Source: UBA2365 sp964594045 | Lineage (GTDB): Bacteria > Bacteroidota > Bacteroidia > Chitinophagales > Saprospiraceae | Assembly: GCA_964594045.1 (NCBI GenBank) | Contig: CAZQKR010000007.1 | Span: forward strand, 1 to 64,000 | Reading direction: 5' to 3' | Length of the DNA stretch: 64,000 bases | Part shown: positions 9,814 to 18,084 of the stretch, piece after piece | How the letters are laid out: every line of letters begins with the position of its first letter | Position numbering within the stretch: the stretch's first letter is position 1 | Translations under genes and position numbers: made by a program | Notes under the pieces: model-generated | Databases searched by the model: none | What the model saw: the letters and a program-made list of their open reading frames with translations, nothing else | Told to the model about the DNA's origin: nothing

Positions 9814-11124
9814 TTAAATATACATGTTCACCAACTGTTCGAACCATTCCTGTTTTCCGCTGGTCATCTCCGGTTCACCGTTGGCAGATCCTATTCCTGC
9901 CAATTTTTCCAGTGTGAGCTCACCATTGGAAAACAATGCGCCATCGCCCGAATCAAAACTGCTGTACCGGGCATTTTTCTTCTGCAGATAGGGGGATTCT
10001 TTCATGATCTGATCTGCAATGATCAATGCCCGGGCAAATGCATCCATTCCGCTGATATGCGCGATAAAAAGATCTTCCGGGTCCGTTGAATTTCTACGGA
10101 TTTTTGCGTCGAAATTGATGCCGCCGGTTTTGAATCCGCCACTTTCCAGAAAGACCAGCATAAGTTGTGTCAATTCATACAGATCAACAGGAAACTGATC
10201 TGTATCCCAGCCATTCTGATCATCGCCCCGGTTGGCGTCCATGCTGCCCAGTTTTCCTGCCCTGGCCGCGAGGGCCATTTCATGTTCCATGGTATGACCG
10301 GCAAGAGTGGCATGATTTACTTCGAGATTGAGTGCAAAATCGTCCAACAGGTCATATTCCCGGAGGAAACCCAGGACCGTGGCTGCATCATAATCATACT
10401 GATGCTTGGACGGTTCCATAGGTTTGGGTTCAATCAGGAAAGTGCCTTTAAAACCGTTTTTTCTGCCATAATCTTTTGCCATGTGGAGGAATCTGGCCAT
10501 GTGGTCCAATTCCTTTTTCATGTCCGTGTTGAGCAGGGATAAATATCCTTCCCGGCCTCCCCAGAAAACATAATTTTGTCCACCCAGCTTGATGGTTGCA
10601 TCCAGGGCATTTTTAATTTGAACCGCAGCCCTGGCCACAACCCTGAAATCCGGGTTGGTGGCTGCACCGTTCATATATCTTGGGTGAGAGAATAAATTGG
10701 CCGTTCCCCAAAGCAGCCGGATACCGCTTTCTTGCTGCTTTTGCAGTGCGTAATCAGTAATGTATTTCAACCTTTTCTCATATTCAGCAACAGAATCGCC
10801 TTCTTCAATGAGGTCTGTGTCATGGAAACAATAGAAGGGAACACCCAATTTGGAGATGAATTCAAAAGCAGCATCCATTTTATCCCGGGCTTTTTGATAA
10901 GGATCGCCTGCATTGAGCCAGGGCATAGGCCTTGTCGGGTCTCCGAACGGATCCCTTCCGTCACCGCAGAAGCTGTGCCAGTAAGCCACGGCAAAACGAA
11001 AATGTTCTCTCATCGATTTTCCGCCAACGATGCGGTCCTCATCATACCACCTGAAAGCCAAAGGGTTTTTTGAATATTTACCTTCAAATATTATTTGGGG
11101 AATCTCTTTAAAATAGGTATTCAT
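9814..11124 (-). CDS. xylA: Xylose isomerase
   Basis: The 436-residue protein matches the usual length of class II xylose isomerases. It keeps the active-site segments: FYCFHDTDL (catalytic His), FLIEPKPMEPSKHQYDYD (metal-binding Glu), NLEVNHATLAGHTMEHE (metal-binding Glu and His) and GSMDANRGDDQNGWDTD (metal-binding Asp residues). The enzyme interconverts D-xylose and D-xylulose in the cytoplasm with divalent metal. It lies 15 bp downstream of xylB in the same direction, so the two are almost certainly co-transcribed from the promoter upstream of xylB. The start MNTYFKEIPQIIFEGKYSKN is the standard N-terminus of this family. Confidence 0.97.
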   Translation of the reverse strand: MNTYFKEIPQIIFEGKYSKNPLAFRWYDEDRIVGGKSMREHFRFAVAYWHSFCGDGRDPFGDPTRPMPWLNAGDPYQKARDKMDAAFEFISKLGVPFYCFHDTDLIEEGDSVAEYEKRLKYITDYALQKQQESGIRLLWGTANLFSHPRYMNGAATNPDFRVVARAAVQIKNALDATIKLGGQNYVFWGGREGYLSLLNTDMKKELDHMARFLHMAKDYGRKNGFKGTFLIEPKPMEPSKHQYDYDAATVLGFLREYDLLDDFALNLEVNHATLAGHTMEHEMALAARAGKLGSMDANRGDDQNGWDTDQFPVDLYELTQLMLVFLESGGFKTGGINFDAKIRRNSTDPEDLFIAHISGMDAFARALIIADQIMKESPYLQKKNARYSSFDSGDGALFSNGELTLEKLAGIGSANGEPEMTSGKQEWFEQLVNMYI

Positions 11125-11139
11125 TATTCTTGTATTATG

Positions 11140-12627
11140 TTATGAATCAAGCATTTTCTGCAACTTGTGGCGCCAGGCGCCATAGGCATCTGCAATTTTG
11201 GATAGATCTTTCTGCCAGGTTGTTGTCCGGACAGGTTTCAATTCAGCAATGGCTTCATCCGGTGACGAGTACCTACCGGTTGCCACCAAACCCGCCTGAG
11301 CTGCCCCGGTAGAACCGGTGGTGTCGTACATTTCAATTTTGCAATGAATAAGGTTGGCTAAAGTGCCGGTAAAAATCTCTGATAGGAACAGATTGTCATT
11401 ACCCACCCGGATTTTTTCAGGTTTTATCCCGACAGTCCGCAGAATGTCCATCCCATAGGCAAAAGCAAATGCAATACCCTCCAGCGAGGCTCTGAATAAA
11501 TGAGCGCGCGAGTGCCTGTTGAATTGCAGGTTATCAATCCTTGCCCCCGTCATCAGGTCGTTCAGCATGCGTTCACTTCCATTGCCAAAGGGAAAAACCT
11601 GCAATCCGTCCGAACCAACGGGGATTTCTGCAGCTTCCTTTTCCATAGAGTTGTAGTCCGTTTCAGGCATGCCGGTCTCCCGACGTATCCAGGCGTACTG
11701 AATACCGCATCCGTTGATGCACATAAGCTGGCCGATCCGCGGTTGTTCCGGTGCGTGATTGACATGGGCAAATCCATTCACTCTGGATCGGGGATCAAAG
11801 ATCGCCTGGTCCGTAACGCCGTATATGACGCCTGAAGTGCCGCCTGTAGCTGCGATATCACCCGGGTGCAGTACTTTCAGGGACAAAGCATTATTAGGCT
11901 GATCTCCGGCCCTGTAGGTGACTGGAGTGCCTTTAGCGAGGCCACTTTCAAAAGCAGCTTGTTCAGACACTTTACCCTGGATGGAGAAGGTTGGGATCAA
12001 TGGAGGCATCATCGCTTCAGGGATACCATAGTATTCCATTAATTTTCGGGCAGGCTGATTGTTTTTGAAGTCCCAGAGGATACCTTCGGAATAGCCTGAG
12101 ACCGTACTGCAGACCTCGCCGGTCAGTTTCATGGCAATGAAATCCCCAGGCAACATCCATTTGTAAGTTTTGTTGAAAATTTCCGGTTCATTTTCCTTTA
12201 CCCAGCTGAGCTTGGAAGCAGTGAAATTTCCTGGTGCATTGAGCAGATGGCCAAGGGTATAGTCTTTACCCAGCGCAACATTTGCCTTCGAACCGTTTTG
12301 GGTTGCTCGGCTGTCGCACCAGATAATGGAATTCCTGAGCACGTTTTGGTCCTTGTCCACCAATACCAGTCCGTGCATCTGGTAGGAAATACCAATGCTT
12401 TGAATATCTGCGGCGTTAATGTGATTTTTTTGAAGAAGCATCCGGGTGAGCAAGCAAAGATTTTTCCACCACATTTCAGGATCTTGTTCCGCCCATCCGG
12501 TTTTTGGGGACAAAATCGTCATTTCGGCTTCAGGACATTTACCCTGAGCAAGGATTTTTCCGTTGTCTGCACTGACAATGGAAGCCTTTACCGAAGAACT
12601 GCCGACGTCGTATCCTATTGCGTACAT
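11140..12627 (-). CDS. xylB: Xylulokinase
   Basis: The 495-residue FGGY-family kinase starts with the phosphate-binding loop MYAIGYDVGSSSVKAS. It carries the second ATPase-domain motif around IAATGGTSGVIYG and the C-terminal GLVATGRY region near the adenosine site. It phosphorylates D-xylulose to xylulose 5-phosphate for the pentose phosphate pathway. It is the first gene of the minus-strand xylose operon (xylB, xylA, symporter, GH3). The gene opposite, a LacI-type regulator, and the palindrome at 12697-12720 in the shared upstream region suggest substrate-dependent repression. Confidence 0.96.
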   Translation of the reverse strand: MYAIGYDVGSSSVKASIVSADNGKILAQGKCPEAEMTILSPKTGWAEQDPEMWWKNLCLLTRMLLQKNHINAADIQSIGISYQMHGLVLVDKDQNVLRNSIIWCDSRATQNGSKANVALGKDYTLGHLLNAPGNFTASKLSWVKENEPEIFNKTYKWMLPGDFIAMKLTGEVCSTVSGYSEGILWDFKNNQPARKLMEYYGIPEAMMPPLIPTFSIQGKVSEQAAFESGLAKGTPVTYRAGDQPNNALSLKVLHPGDIAATGGTSGVIYGVTDQAIFDPRSRVNGFAHVNHAPEQPRIGQLMCINGCGIQYAWIRRETGMPETDYNSMEKEAAEIPVGSDGLQVFPFGNGSERMLNDLMTGARIDNLQFNRHSRAHLFRASLEGIAFAFAYGMDILRTVGIKPEKIRVGNDNLFLSEIFTGTLANLIHCKIEMYDTTGSTGAAQAGLVATGRYSSPDEAIAELKPVRTTTWQKDLSKIADAYGAWRHKLQKMLDS

Positions 12628-12676
12628 TTTACCTATGATTCAAAAGTTTCCTGATACAAGAAGTTTTTGACGCAAA

Positions 12677-12706
12677 CAAATGTAAACAATCTTTTAATTT
12701 ATGCAA
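12677..12706 (-). promoter_or_regulatory. Predicted promoter of the xylBA operon
   Basis: On the minus strand a TTG (12706-12704) is followed after exactly 19 nt by TACATTTG (12684-12677), matching the Bacteroidota TTG-N19-21-TAnnTTTG promoter. The predicted transcript would start about 40-45 nt upstream of the xylB start codon. The -33 element lies inside the 24-bp palindrome. Confidence 0.65.
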
Positions 12707-12720
12707 TCTGTTGCATAAAT
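12697..12720. promoter_or_regulatory. Perfect 24-bp palindrome, probable LacI-family operator for the xylose operon
   Basis: Two 10-bp arms, ATTTATGCAA and TTGCATAAAT, flank the 4-nt spacer TCTG. The palindrome covers the -33 element of the predicted xylB promoter and lies between xylB and a LacI-family gene. LacI proteins bind dyad sites of this size as dimers, so repression by blocking sigma-factor contact is the simplest reading. The palindrome is seen directly; binding by the neighbouring regulator is inferred. Confidence 0.7.
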
Positions 12721-12885
12721 ATTTTTAAGAAATTTTTAATATTGCTTAAATGAGCTTCATCCGTTATTGCTGAAACGCACCTCAAGGTTCATTTTGTAAT
12801 GTATTGTTAAACAAATTTTTAATCATTAATTTGAATTCATTGCCGCAATGATTTTAATTCATTTCCATTTTAGATTAACTTGTAT

Positions 12886-12893
12886 TAAGTTTG
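12886..12893 (+). promoter_or_regulatory. Possible -7 element of the LacI-family regulator gene
   Basis: TAAGTTTG fits TAnnTTTG and lies 55 nt upstream of the ATG at 12949. No TTG is seen at the expected -33 position, so support is partial. Confidence 0.3.
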
Positions 12894-12933
12894 TATTTGA
12901 ATATATCTTGATTTTGTAGGATCTCTAAGGAAA

Positions 12934-12947
12934 TGTAATGCATTGCA
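12934..12947. promoter_or_regulatory. 14-bp near-palindrome at the start of the LacI-family gene
   Basis: TGTAATGCATTGCA is a dyad with one mismatched pair and ends one base before the chosen ATG. It shares the TGCA core of the upstream operator-like palindrome. A role in autoregulation is a guess. Confidence 0.3.
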
Positions 12948-12948
12948 C

Positions 12949-13989
12949 ATGGACTTGAAAAAAGAAGTGACCATCTATGATATAGCTAAAAAGCTGAATG
13001 TTTCAACAGCCACGGTGAGCCGGGCTTTGAACAACAGCTTGTCCATCAGTGAACGGACCAGGAAAAAGGTACATGAAGCAGCCAGGGAACTGGGATACCG
13101 CCATAATAGTTTTGCTAAAAACCTGAGAAAACAAAAATCACATACCATTGGTGTCATCATACATGAGCTGGTATCCAGTTTTACGACTTCCGTTTTGGGC
13201 GGTATCGAAAAAGTCACTACGGAAGCCGGATACGACCTGATCATTGCCCACTCTTCAGAGAAAATGGAAAAAGAGATCAAAAATGCCAATAACCTGTTTC
13301 ATAAAAGAGTGGATGGTGTGATCGCATCCCTTTCCTTCAATACAGACAGACTGGATCATTTTAACCCTTTTTTTGAAAAAGGGATCCCTTTGGTATTTTT
13401 TGACAGGGTGGAAGAAAATGTTCCCGGAACAAAAGTGATCATTGACAATTACCGCGGTGGTTATGAGGTTACCAGGCATTTGGTGGATCAGGGATGCCGC
13501 AATGTAGCCATAGTGACAGGGCCTCAAATGAGGAATGTTTACAGAAAAAGGTTTCTGGGCTACAGGGATGCCCTTCAGGATTCATCCATCCCATTCAGAG
13601 AGGACTATGTGATCATCAACGAACTGGACTATCAGTCCGGGGTGGATGCAGCATTACAGATATTGCGCCTTGAACCGGTGCCTGACGGTGTTTTTGTGAC
13701 CAATGACCTGACAGCAGCTTCTTTTATGAAAACGATCAAGGACCATGGGATCTCTATTCCGGAAGATATGGCCGTGGCAGGATTCAACAATGACAACATC
13801 AGCCTGTTGGTTGAACCGGAATTGACCACGGTAAATTACGATGGTTTCCTGATCGGTGAAGTTGCAGCCACTCAGCTGATCGGTCATCTTTCAGGCAAAT
13901 CGGCAGTTGGGCAGCTTTCCACGATCATTGTCAATTCAGAACTGATCATCCGCAAGTCTTCATTGAAATCAGGTAAAAAAGTGTGTTGA
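12949..13989 (+). CDS. LacI-family transcriptional regulator, probable xylose-operon repressor
   Basis: The 346-residue protein has the LacI helix-turn-helix at its N-terminus (about residues 5-55: TIYDIAKKLNVSTATVSRAL, then NSLSISERTRKKV). A periplasmic-binding-protein-like sensor domain follows (about 62-340). It is divergent from xylB, and a perfect palindrome lies in the shared upstream region, so it probably controls the xylose operon in response to xylose or a derivative. The ATG at 12949 is preferred over an in-frame TTG at 12943, since the HTH begins a few residues after it. Family assignment is secure; target and ligand are inferred from position. Confidence 0.9.
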   Translation: MDLKKEVTIYDIAKKLNVSTATVSRALNNSLSISERTRKKVHEAARELGYRHNSFAKNLRKQKSHTIGVIIHELVSSFTTSVLGGIEKVTTEAGYDLIIAHSSEKMEKEIKNANNLFHKRVDGVIASLSFNTDRLDHFNPFFEKGIPLVFFDRVEENVPGTKVIIDNYRGGYEVTRHLVDQGCRNVAIVTGPQMRNVYRKRFLGYRDALQDSSIPFREDYVIINELDYQSGVDAALQILRLEPVPDGVFVTNDLTAASFMKTIKDHGISIPEDMAVAGFNNDNISLLVEPELTTVNYDGFLIGEVAATQLIGHLSGKSAVGQLSTIIVNSELIIRKSSLKSGKKVC

Positions 13990-13990
13990 A

Positions 13991-14015
13991 AAAGAATTGC
14001 CGGCAGCAATTCTTT
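13991..14015 (+). terminator. Hairpin downstream of the LacI-family gene
   Basis: AAAGAATTGC and GCAATTCTTT form a perfect 10-bp stem around the loop CGGCA, starting two bases after the stop codon. The position supports a terminator, though the U tract after the stem is short. Confidence 0.6.
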
Positions 14016-14377
14016 GGTGCTTATTGGAATTTAATAAAGCGCAAATGATTGGTTTTGCCTGCAAAAAAGATTAAGTAAACATTCCGGCAGTTCTATCGGA
14101 AAAATTGGTAATTATTAAGCCGATGAGCAGAATAATATTTTAGTTTGCAGGATTTCAGAGCGTACACTTGCAATATTCTCTGAAGTTGACATTCAAAGGG
14201 AGGTTTTGACCTTGTACGGTACATCACGGGCTAAAAGACTAACAGCTAAAAGACTATCAACCTGAAGAATTATCATAAATACACCAAAATTTTGGTCAAG
14301 CTATAGTACAAGCACATAAATCCTTAGAAAATTGGAAAAAATTTTTCTAATGCTTATCATTGGAAAAAATTTTCAGA
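14016..14377. other. Intergenic region with short direct and inverted repeats
   Basis: No gene is seen. GCTAAAAGACTA occurs twice 15 bp apart (14230-14241, 14245-14256). The palindrome ACCAAAATTTTGGT is at 14283-14296. ATTGGAAAAAATTTT occurs twice (14331-14345, 14359-14373), the second copy ending four bases before the next start codon. TTAGAAAA and TTTTCTAA (14324-14331, 14343-14350) could form a hairpin. These may be regulatory sites for the DUF819 gene. Confidence 0.45.
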
Positions 14378-15772
14378 ATGAGGCTACAGCCACTGATCAC
14401 CAATGATGCGGTAATTTTTGGATTACTGATGCTAATTCTGGCAGCGATCGTTACCACTGCAGCGAGCAGGAACAAAAACTGGCAAAGGTTTTATATTTTT
14501 TTTCCGGCTTTGCTGTTGTGTTATTTTGTGCCGTCAATGATGCACTGGCCTCTTGGAATAATCGCACCTCAGTGGTATGATCTGGAAGCGCTGGCAACGT
14601 ACTTCAGGGATCATTATATTTCAACATTTCCACTTGATGCTGATTGGAAGACCATTCAAGCCTTCATTGATCAACAGGGTATCACGGCGGAAGAACTGCA
14701 GGCCTTTGAACAAAAGTCAAACCTATACTTCGTTGCTTCACGGTACCTGCTTCCTGCAAGTTTGATCCTTCTGACCCTCAGCGTGGACCTGAAAGCGCTC
14801 AAAAGCCTGGGATTCAAACCCATATTGATTTTTCTTACCGGTTCAGCCGGGGTGATCATCGGAGGACCTTTGGCTATTCTGATCGTTCATGCCATAGCTC
14901 CCGGACTGGTATCCATTCCTCCCGATGAACTCTGGAAGGGTTTAAGTACAATGGCAGGCAGCTGGATCGGAGGCGGCGCCAATCAAACCGCCATGAAGGA
15001 AATATTCCAGGTAGCGGACAATTTGTTTGCGACAGTGGTGGTGGTAGATGTACTTGTCGCCAATATCTGGATGGGCTTTCTTCTGTACGGAGCAGGGATC
15101 ACCAAAAAGATAGACCGATGGTTGAAATCGGACAATTCGTCGATCGACCAATTGTTGGAGAGGGTTAAAAATTACCGCTCATCAATAGAAAAAATTCCTG
15201 AAACCAAAGACCTGATGCTCATGACAGGCATTGTATTCGGTGGTGTTGCGATTTCCCATTTCGGCGCCGACCTGCTGTCCGTCTATATGGCCTCATTTGA
15301 GGATCTGCTGATCAGTATAGGCCTGAACACCCTGATGGAACATTTTTTCTGGCTGGTTGTGATCGCGACCACCTATGGCCTGGGCTTGTCTTTTACAAGG
15401 ATGAAAAAGCTTGAAGGCATCGGTGCATCCCGCTGGGCAACGGTTTTCATCTATATGCTGGTTGCGACCATCGGCATGAAAATGAATATTTCCGAAATCT
15501 GGCAAAACATAGGACTGTTGCTGATTGCGGTGATCTGGATATTGATACACGCCTTACTGATGCTCATTGTGAGTAAATTGACCCGATCACCTTTCTTTTT
15601 TATGGCTGTTGGCAGCACGGCCAATGTTGGCGGGGCAGCTTCAGCGCCGATTGTTGCAACAGCATTCAATCCGGCGTTAGCCCCGGTAGGCGTACTGCTG
15701 GCCGTCCTGGGATACGCCCTGGGTACTTACGGAGGAATCATTGCCGCCTGGCTGATGCAATGGGTCAGTTGA
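14378..15772 (+). CDS. DUF819 family integral membrane protein
   Basis: The protein (464 residues from the ATG at 14378) has about 10-12 hydrophobic helices. It shows the small-residue motifs of the DUF819/YjcL group, such as TMAGSWIGGGANQTAMKE and VGSTANVGGAASAPIVATAF, which recur in the two halves and suggest an internal duplication like that of many transporters. The function of the family is not established; a transporter is likely. The ATG at 14378 is preferred over an in-frame TTG at 14360. The gene has no obvious operon partners. Confidence 0.85.
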   Translation: MRLQPLITNDAVIFGLLMLILAAIVTTAASRNKNWQRFYIFFPALLLCYFVPSMMHWPLGIIAPQWYDLEALATYFRDHYISTFPLDADWKTIQAFIDQQGITAEELQAFEQKSNLYFVASRYLLPASLILLTLSVDLKALKSLGFKPILIFLTGSAGVIIGGPLAILIVHAIAPGLVSIPPDELWKGLSTMAGSWIGGGANQTAMKEIFQVADNLFATVVVVDVLVANIWMGFLLYGAGITKKIDRWLKSDNSSIDQLLERVKNYRSSIEKIPETKDLMLMTGIVFGGVAISHFGADLLSVYMASFEDLLISIGLNTLMEHFFWLVVIATTYGLGLSFTRMKKLEGIGASRWATVFIYMLVATIGMKMNISEIWQNIGLLLIAVIWILIHALLMLIVSKLTRSPFFFMAVGSTANVGGAASAPIVATAFNPALAPVGVLLAVLGYALGTYGGIIAAWLMQWVS

Positions 15773-15865
15773 CCATTACAAGCGGTTTATTTGATTTCAA
15801 GGCAACAAAATCCATTCTGTGGATGTTTATTTTGACCAGCCAGGAGATGCAGGTATTAAATACTT

Positions 15866-15896
15866 TTGATAATGAATGTATTTTTTATTAATTTTG
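15866..15896 (+). promoter_or_regulatory. Predicted promoter of the GT5-like gene
   Basis: TTG at 15866-15868, a 20-nt spacer and TAATTTTG at 15889-15896 match the Bacteroidota promoter consensus. The ATG follows at 15931. A second TAnnTTTG match, TACTTTTG, lies at 15861-15868. Confidence 0.55.
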
Positions 15897-15930
15897 CAAA
15901 ACCGTTTGGCTTTATGGTAAAAAAACATTT

Positions 15931-16743
15931 ATGGATAAAAAGAGGATCCTGTTTGTAACCCAGGAAATAGAACCATACACAACAATCACGGCAATTTCCT
16001 CCCTTATGAAAGAACTCACCATGCAAACGCATAAAAGTTCTTTTGAAATAAGGATCCTGATGCCTAAATTTGGTTTAATAAACGAAAGAAGACACAGGTT
16101 ACATGAAGTGGTCAGGTTGTCAGGGATGAACATCATTATTGACGACGATGATTTTCCCCTGATCATAAAAGTGGCTTCATTGCCAGATTCCAGGATACAG
16201 GTATATTTTCTTGATAATGAGGAGTTTTTCAAAAGAAAATATATGTTCAGGGACGAAGAGGGCAATCTTTTTGAAGACAATGACAGCAGGATGGTGTTTT
16301 TCTGTAAAGGTGTGCTGGAAACAGTCAAGAAATTTGGGTGGGCTCCGGATATCGTGCATGTTCATGGCTGGATGAGCAGCATGGTTCCTCTGTATCTGAA
16401 AAAAGTGTACAAGGAAGATCCCATCTATCAGGATGCCAAAGTAGTGCTGTCGGTATATGACAACCCCTGCAACATCAAACTGGCGCCAAATTTTATCGAG
16501 AAAGCCATGATCAATGATCTCAATCCGGAAGACCTGGATGAATATTTTGAAAACGGTGAAGTATTTTTGAACAAAGGGGCCATAATAAATTCAGATGCCA
16601 TCATTCAAGGAAGCCATTTTGCAGACGAAAACGTTCTTAAACTGATTTCGGAGCAGGATAAACCATTTTTGGCATATAACGAAGAAAATCATGTTCCGGA
16701 AATCATTAAGTTTTATAAATCTTTAATCAAAGATCAGTTTTAA
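15931..16743 (+). CDS. Short glycogen/starch-synthase-like protein (GT5 N-terminal domain only)
   Basis: The 270-residue protein resembles the N-terminal Rossmann domain of family 5 glycosyltransferases: RILFVTQEIEPY at the start, IRILMPKFG, then APDIVHVHGWMSSMVPLYLK. The second domain, which carries most nucleotide-sugar contacts in true glycogen synthases (about 470 residues), is absent. The reading frame ends normally, so this is a natural short form rather than a visible break. Such short proteins next to DUF4270 and glmS recur in Bacteroidota (family knowledge). Whether it has transferase activity is doubtful; a regulatory or degenerate role is possible. The DUF4270 gene follows 13 bp later, suggesting co-transcription. 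Confidence 0.78.
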   Translation: MDKKRILFVTQEIEPYTTITAISSLMKELTMQTHKSSFEIRILMPKFGLINERRHRLHEVVRLSGMNIIIDDDDFPLIIKVASLPDSRIQVYFLDNEEFFKRKYMFRDEEGNLFEDNDSRMVFFCKGVLETVKKFGWAPDIVHVHGWMSSMVPLYLKKVYKEDPIYQDAKVVLSVYDNPCNIKLAPNFIEKAMINDLNPEDLDEYFENGEVFLNKGAIINSDAIIQGSHFADENVLKLISEQDKPFLAYNEENHVPEIIKFYKSLIKDQF

Positions 16744-16756
16744 ACAAGATCAACAA

Positions 16757-18082
16757 ATGAACAAAATTTTAATTGGTATCAGCTTCCTGGCAAGCCTCAT
16801 CACCATATTTTCATGTACTGAAAGCACCATTCTGGGAACAGAGATACTGGAAGGTGATTTTGTAGATGTGGATTACCATGATTCCACAACCATACATTTT
16901 AAAACCATAGCGGCGGACTCCACCAGGGTTTATCCGATCGCCAATTCACTTTTTTTACTCGGACAGGCAGATGATCCGGTTTTCGGTTCTTTTGATTCAT
17001 ACGCCTATTTTGAATTAAAACAGATCTTTATCATCCCCAAGCATACAGAAATGACACTGGATTCAGTGGTTTTGTCCATGAGTTTTTCGAAAACCGATTT
17101 TTGGGGCAATGAAAACGCTTTATTTGATGTGGAAGTTTATGAATTGGGAGAAAGCCTGGAGGGATATGACACGCTCTATTCAGATCAGCAGATACAAAAA
17201 GGCGCATTTTTAGGCTCTTCTTCCTTCAATCCGTTTTCAGGAGACACCATCAGGGTGACCACCGGGAAAGATACAGCCACCTACTATAACACCTTCAGGG
17301 TAAAGCTTGACAAATCATTTGGAGAAAAACTTTTCAATGATTCACTGATCCTGCACAACGATACGCTGATCGCCCAGCAAACAAACGGGATCTGGCTCAG
17401 GGCAAAAACCAGTGAGAATGCTGTATTTGGCTTAGAAAATACGGTTTACCTGGATGAACATTCCAACAAGCTGATCTTTTATTATAAGGATGCTTCAGGA
17501 AATTCATACAAACACCCGCTTACCCTCGGGGGAAAAAGAGGTGTTCATTATGCAAACAATTTTGCAGGATCAGAAGCTAAAAAATTTCTTGACGGTCATT
17601 TCGACAGCGATTCCATCGCTTTTCTTTCCGGAGGCCAGGGGCTGAATATTCAAGTTGACCTGCCCGATCATGAAAGCTTCAAGGGTAAACTGATCAATTA
17701 CGCTTATCTTGATTTTTATGCAGCAGAACCCATCGATGTCCCCGGGTTGCTGCCTTATGCCAAAATCGACCGGATCTATTCATATTATAAGACCAACGGG
17801 AGCTCAAAATATACTCAGGACCTCAGCTACAGTCTTGTATCAGGCGTTCCTGCTTTTTTCAACGGCTATCTTCAGCAGGTTACGGATACTGAAGGGAAAA
17901 CGCTATATAAGTACAGGCTGAATCTGACCACCGAACTGAAAAGAAGGATCAGGGAAAATGACCTTTCTCCCATTATTTTAACCCCTTATCTTTCTGAAGC
18001 AAGGGCATACCGTAGTGTAATTTTCGGACCAAAGCATTCCAGGTACCCGGCCAGACTTAAAGTAACCTTCACAAATAATTGA
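16757..18082 (+). CDS. DUF4270 family lipoprotein
   Basis: The 441-residue protein has a lipoprotein signal peptide with the lipobox ending at Cys20 (TIFSCTES). The rest is a beta-rich extracytoplasmic domain typical of DUF4270, a Bacteroidota family of unknown function. No catalytic motif is recognised. It follows the GT5-like gene by 13 bp, and its stop codon lies 2 bp before the glmS start, so the three are probably one transcript. Its constant pairing with glmS suggests a role linked to the envelope, but that is inference. Confidence 0.82.
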   Translation: MNKILIGISFLASLITIFSCTESTILGTEILEGDFVDVDYHDSTTIHFKTIAADSTRVYPIANSLFLLGQADDPVFGSFDSYAYFELKQIFIIPKHTEMTLDSVVLSMSFSKTDFWGNENALFDVEVYELGESLEGYDTLYSDQQIQKGAFLGSSSFNPFSGDTIRVTTGKDTATYYNTFRVKLDKSFGEKLFNDSLILHNDTLIAQQTNGIWLRAKTSENAVFGLENTVYLDEHSNKLIFYYKDASGNSYKHPLTLGGKRGVHYANNFAGSEAKKFLDGHFDSDSIAFLSGGQGLNIQVDLPDHESFKGKLINYAYLDFYAAEPIDVPGLLPYAKIDRIYSYYKTNGSSKYTQDLSYSLVSGVPAFFNGYLQQVTDTEGKTLYKYRLNLTTELKRRIRENDLSPIILTPYLSEARAYRSVIFGPKHSRYPARLKVTFTNN

Positions 18083-18084
18083 TC

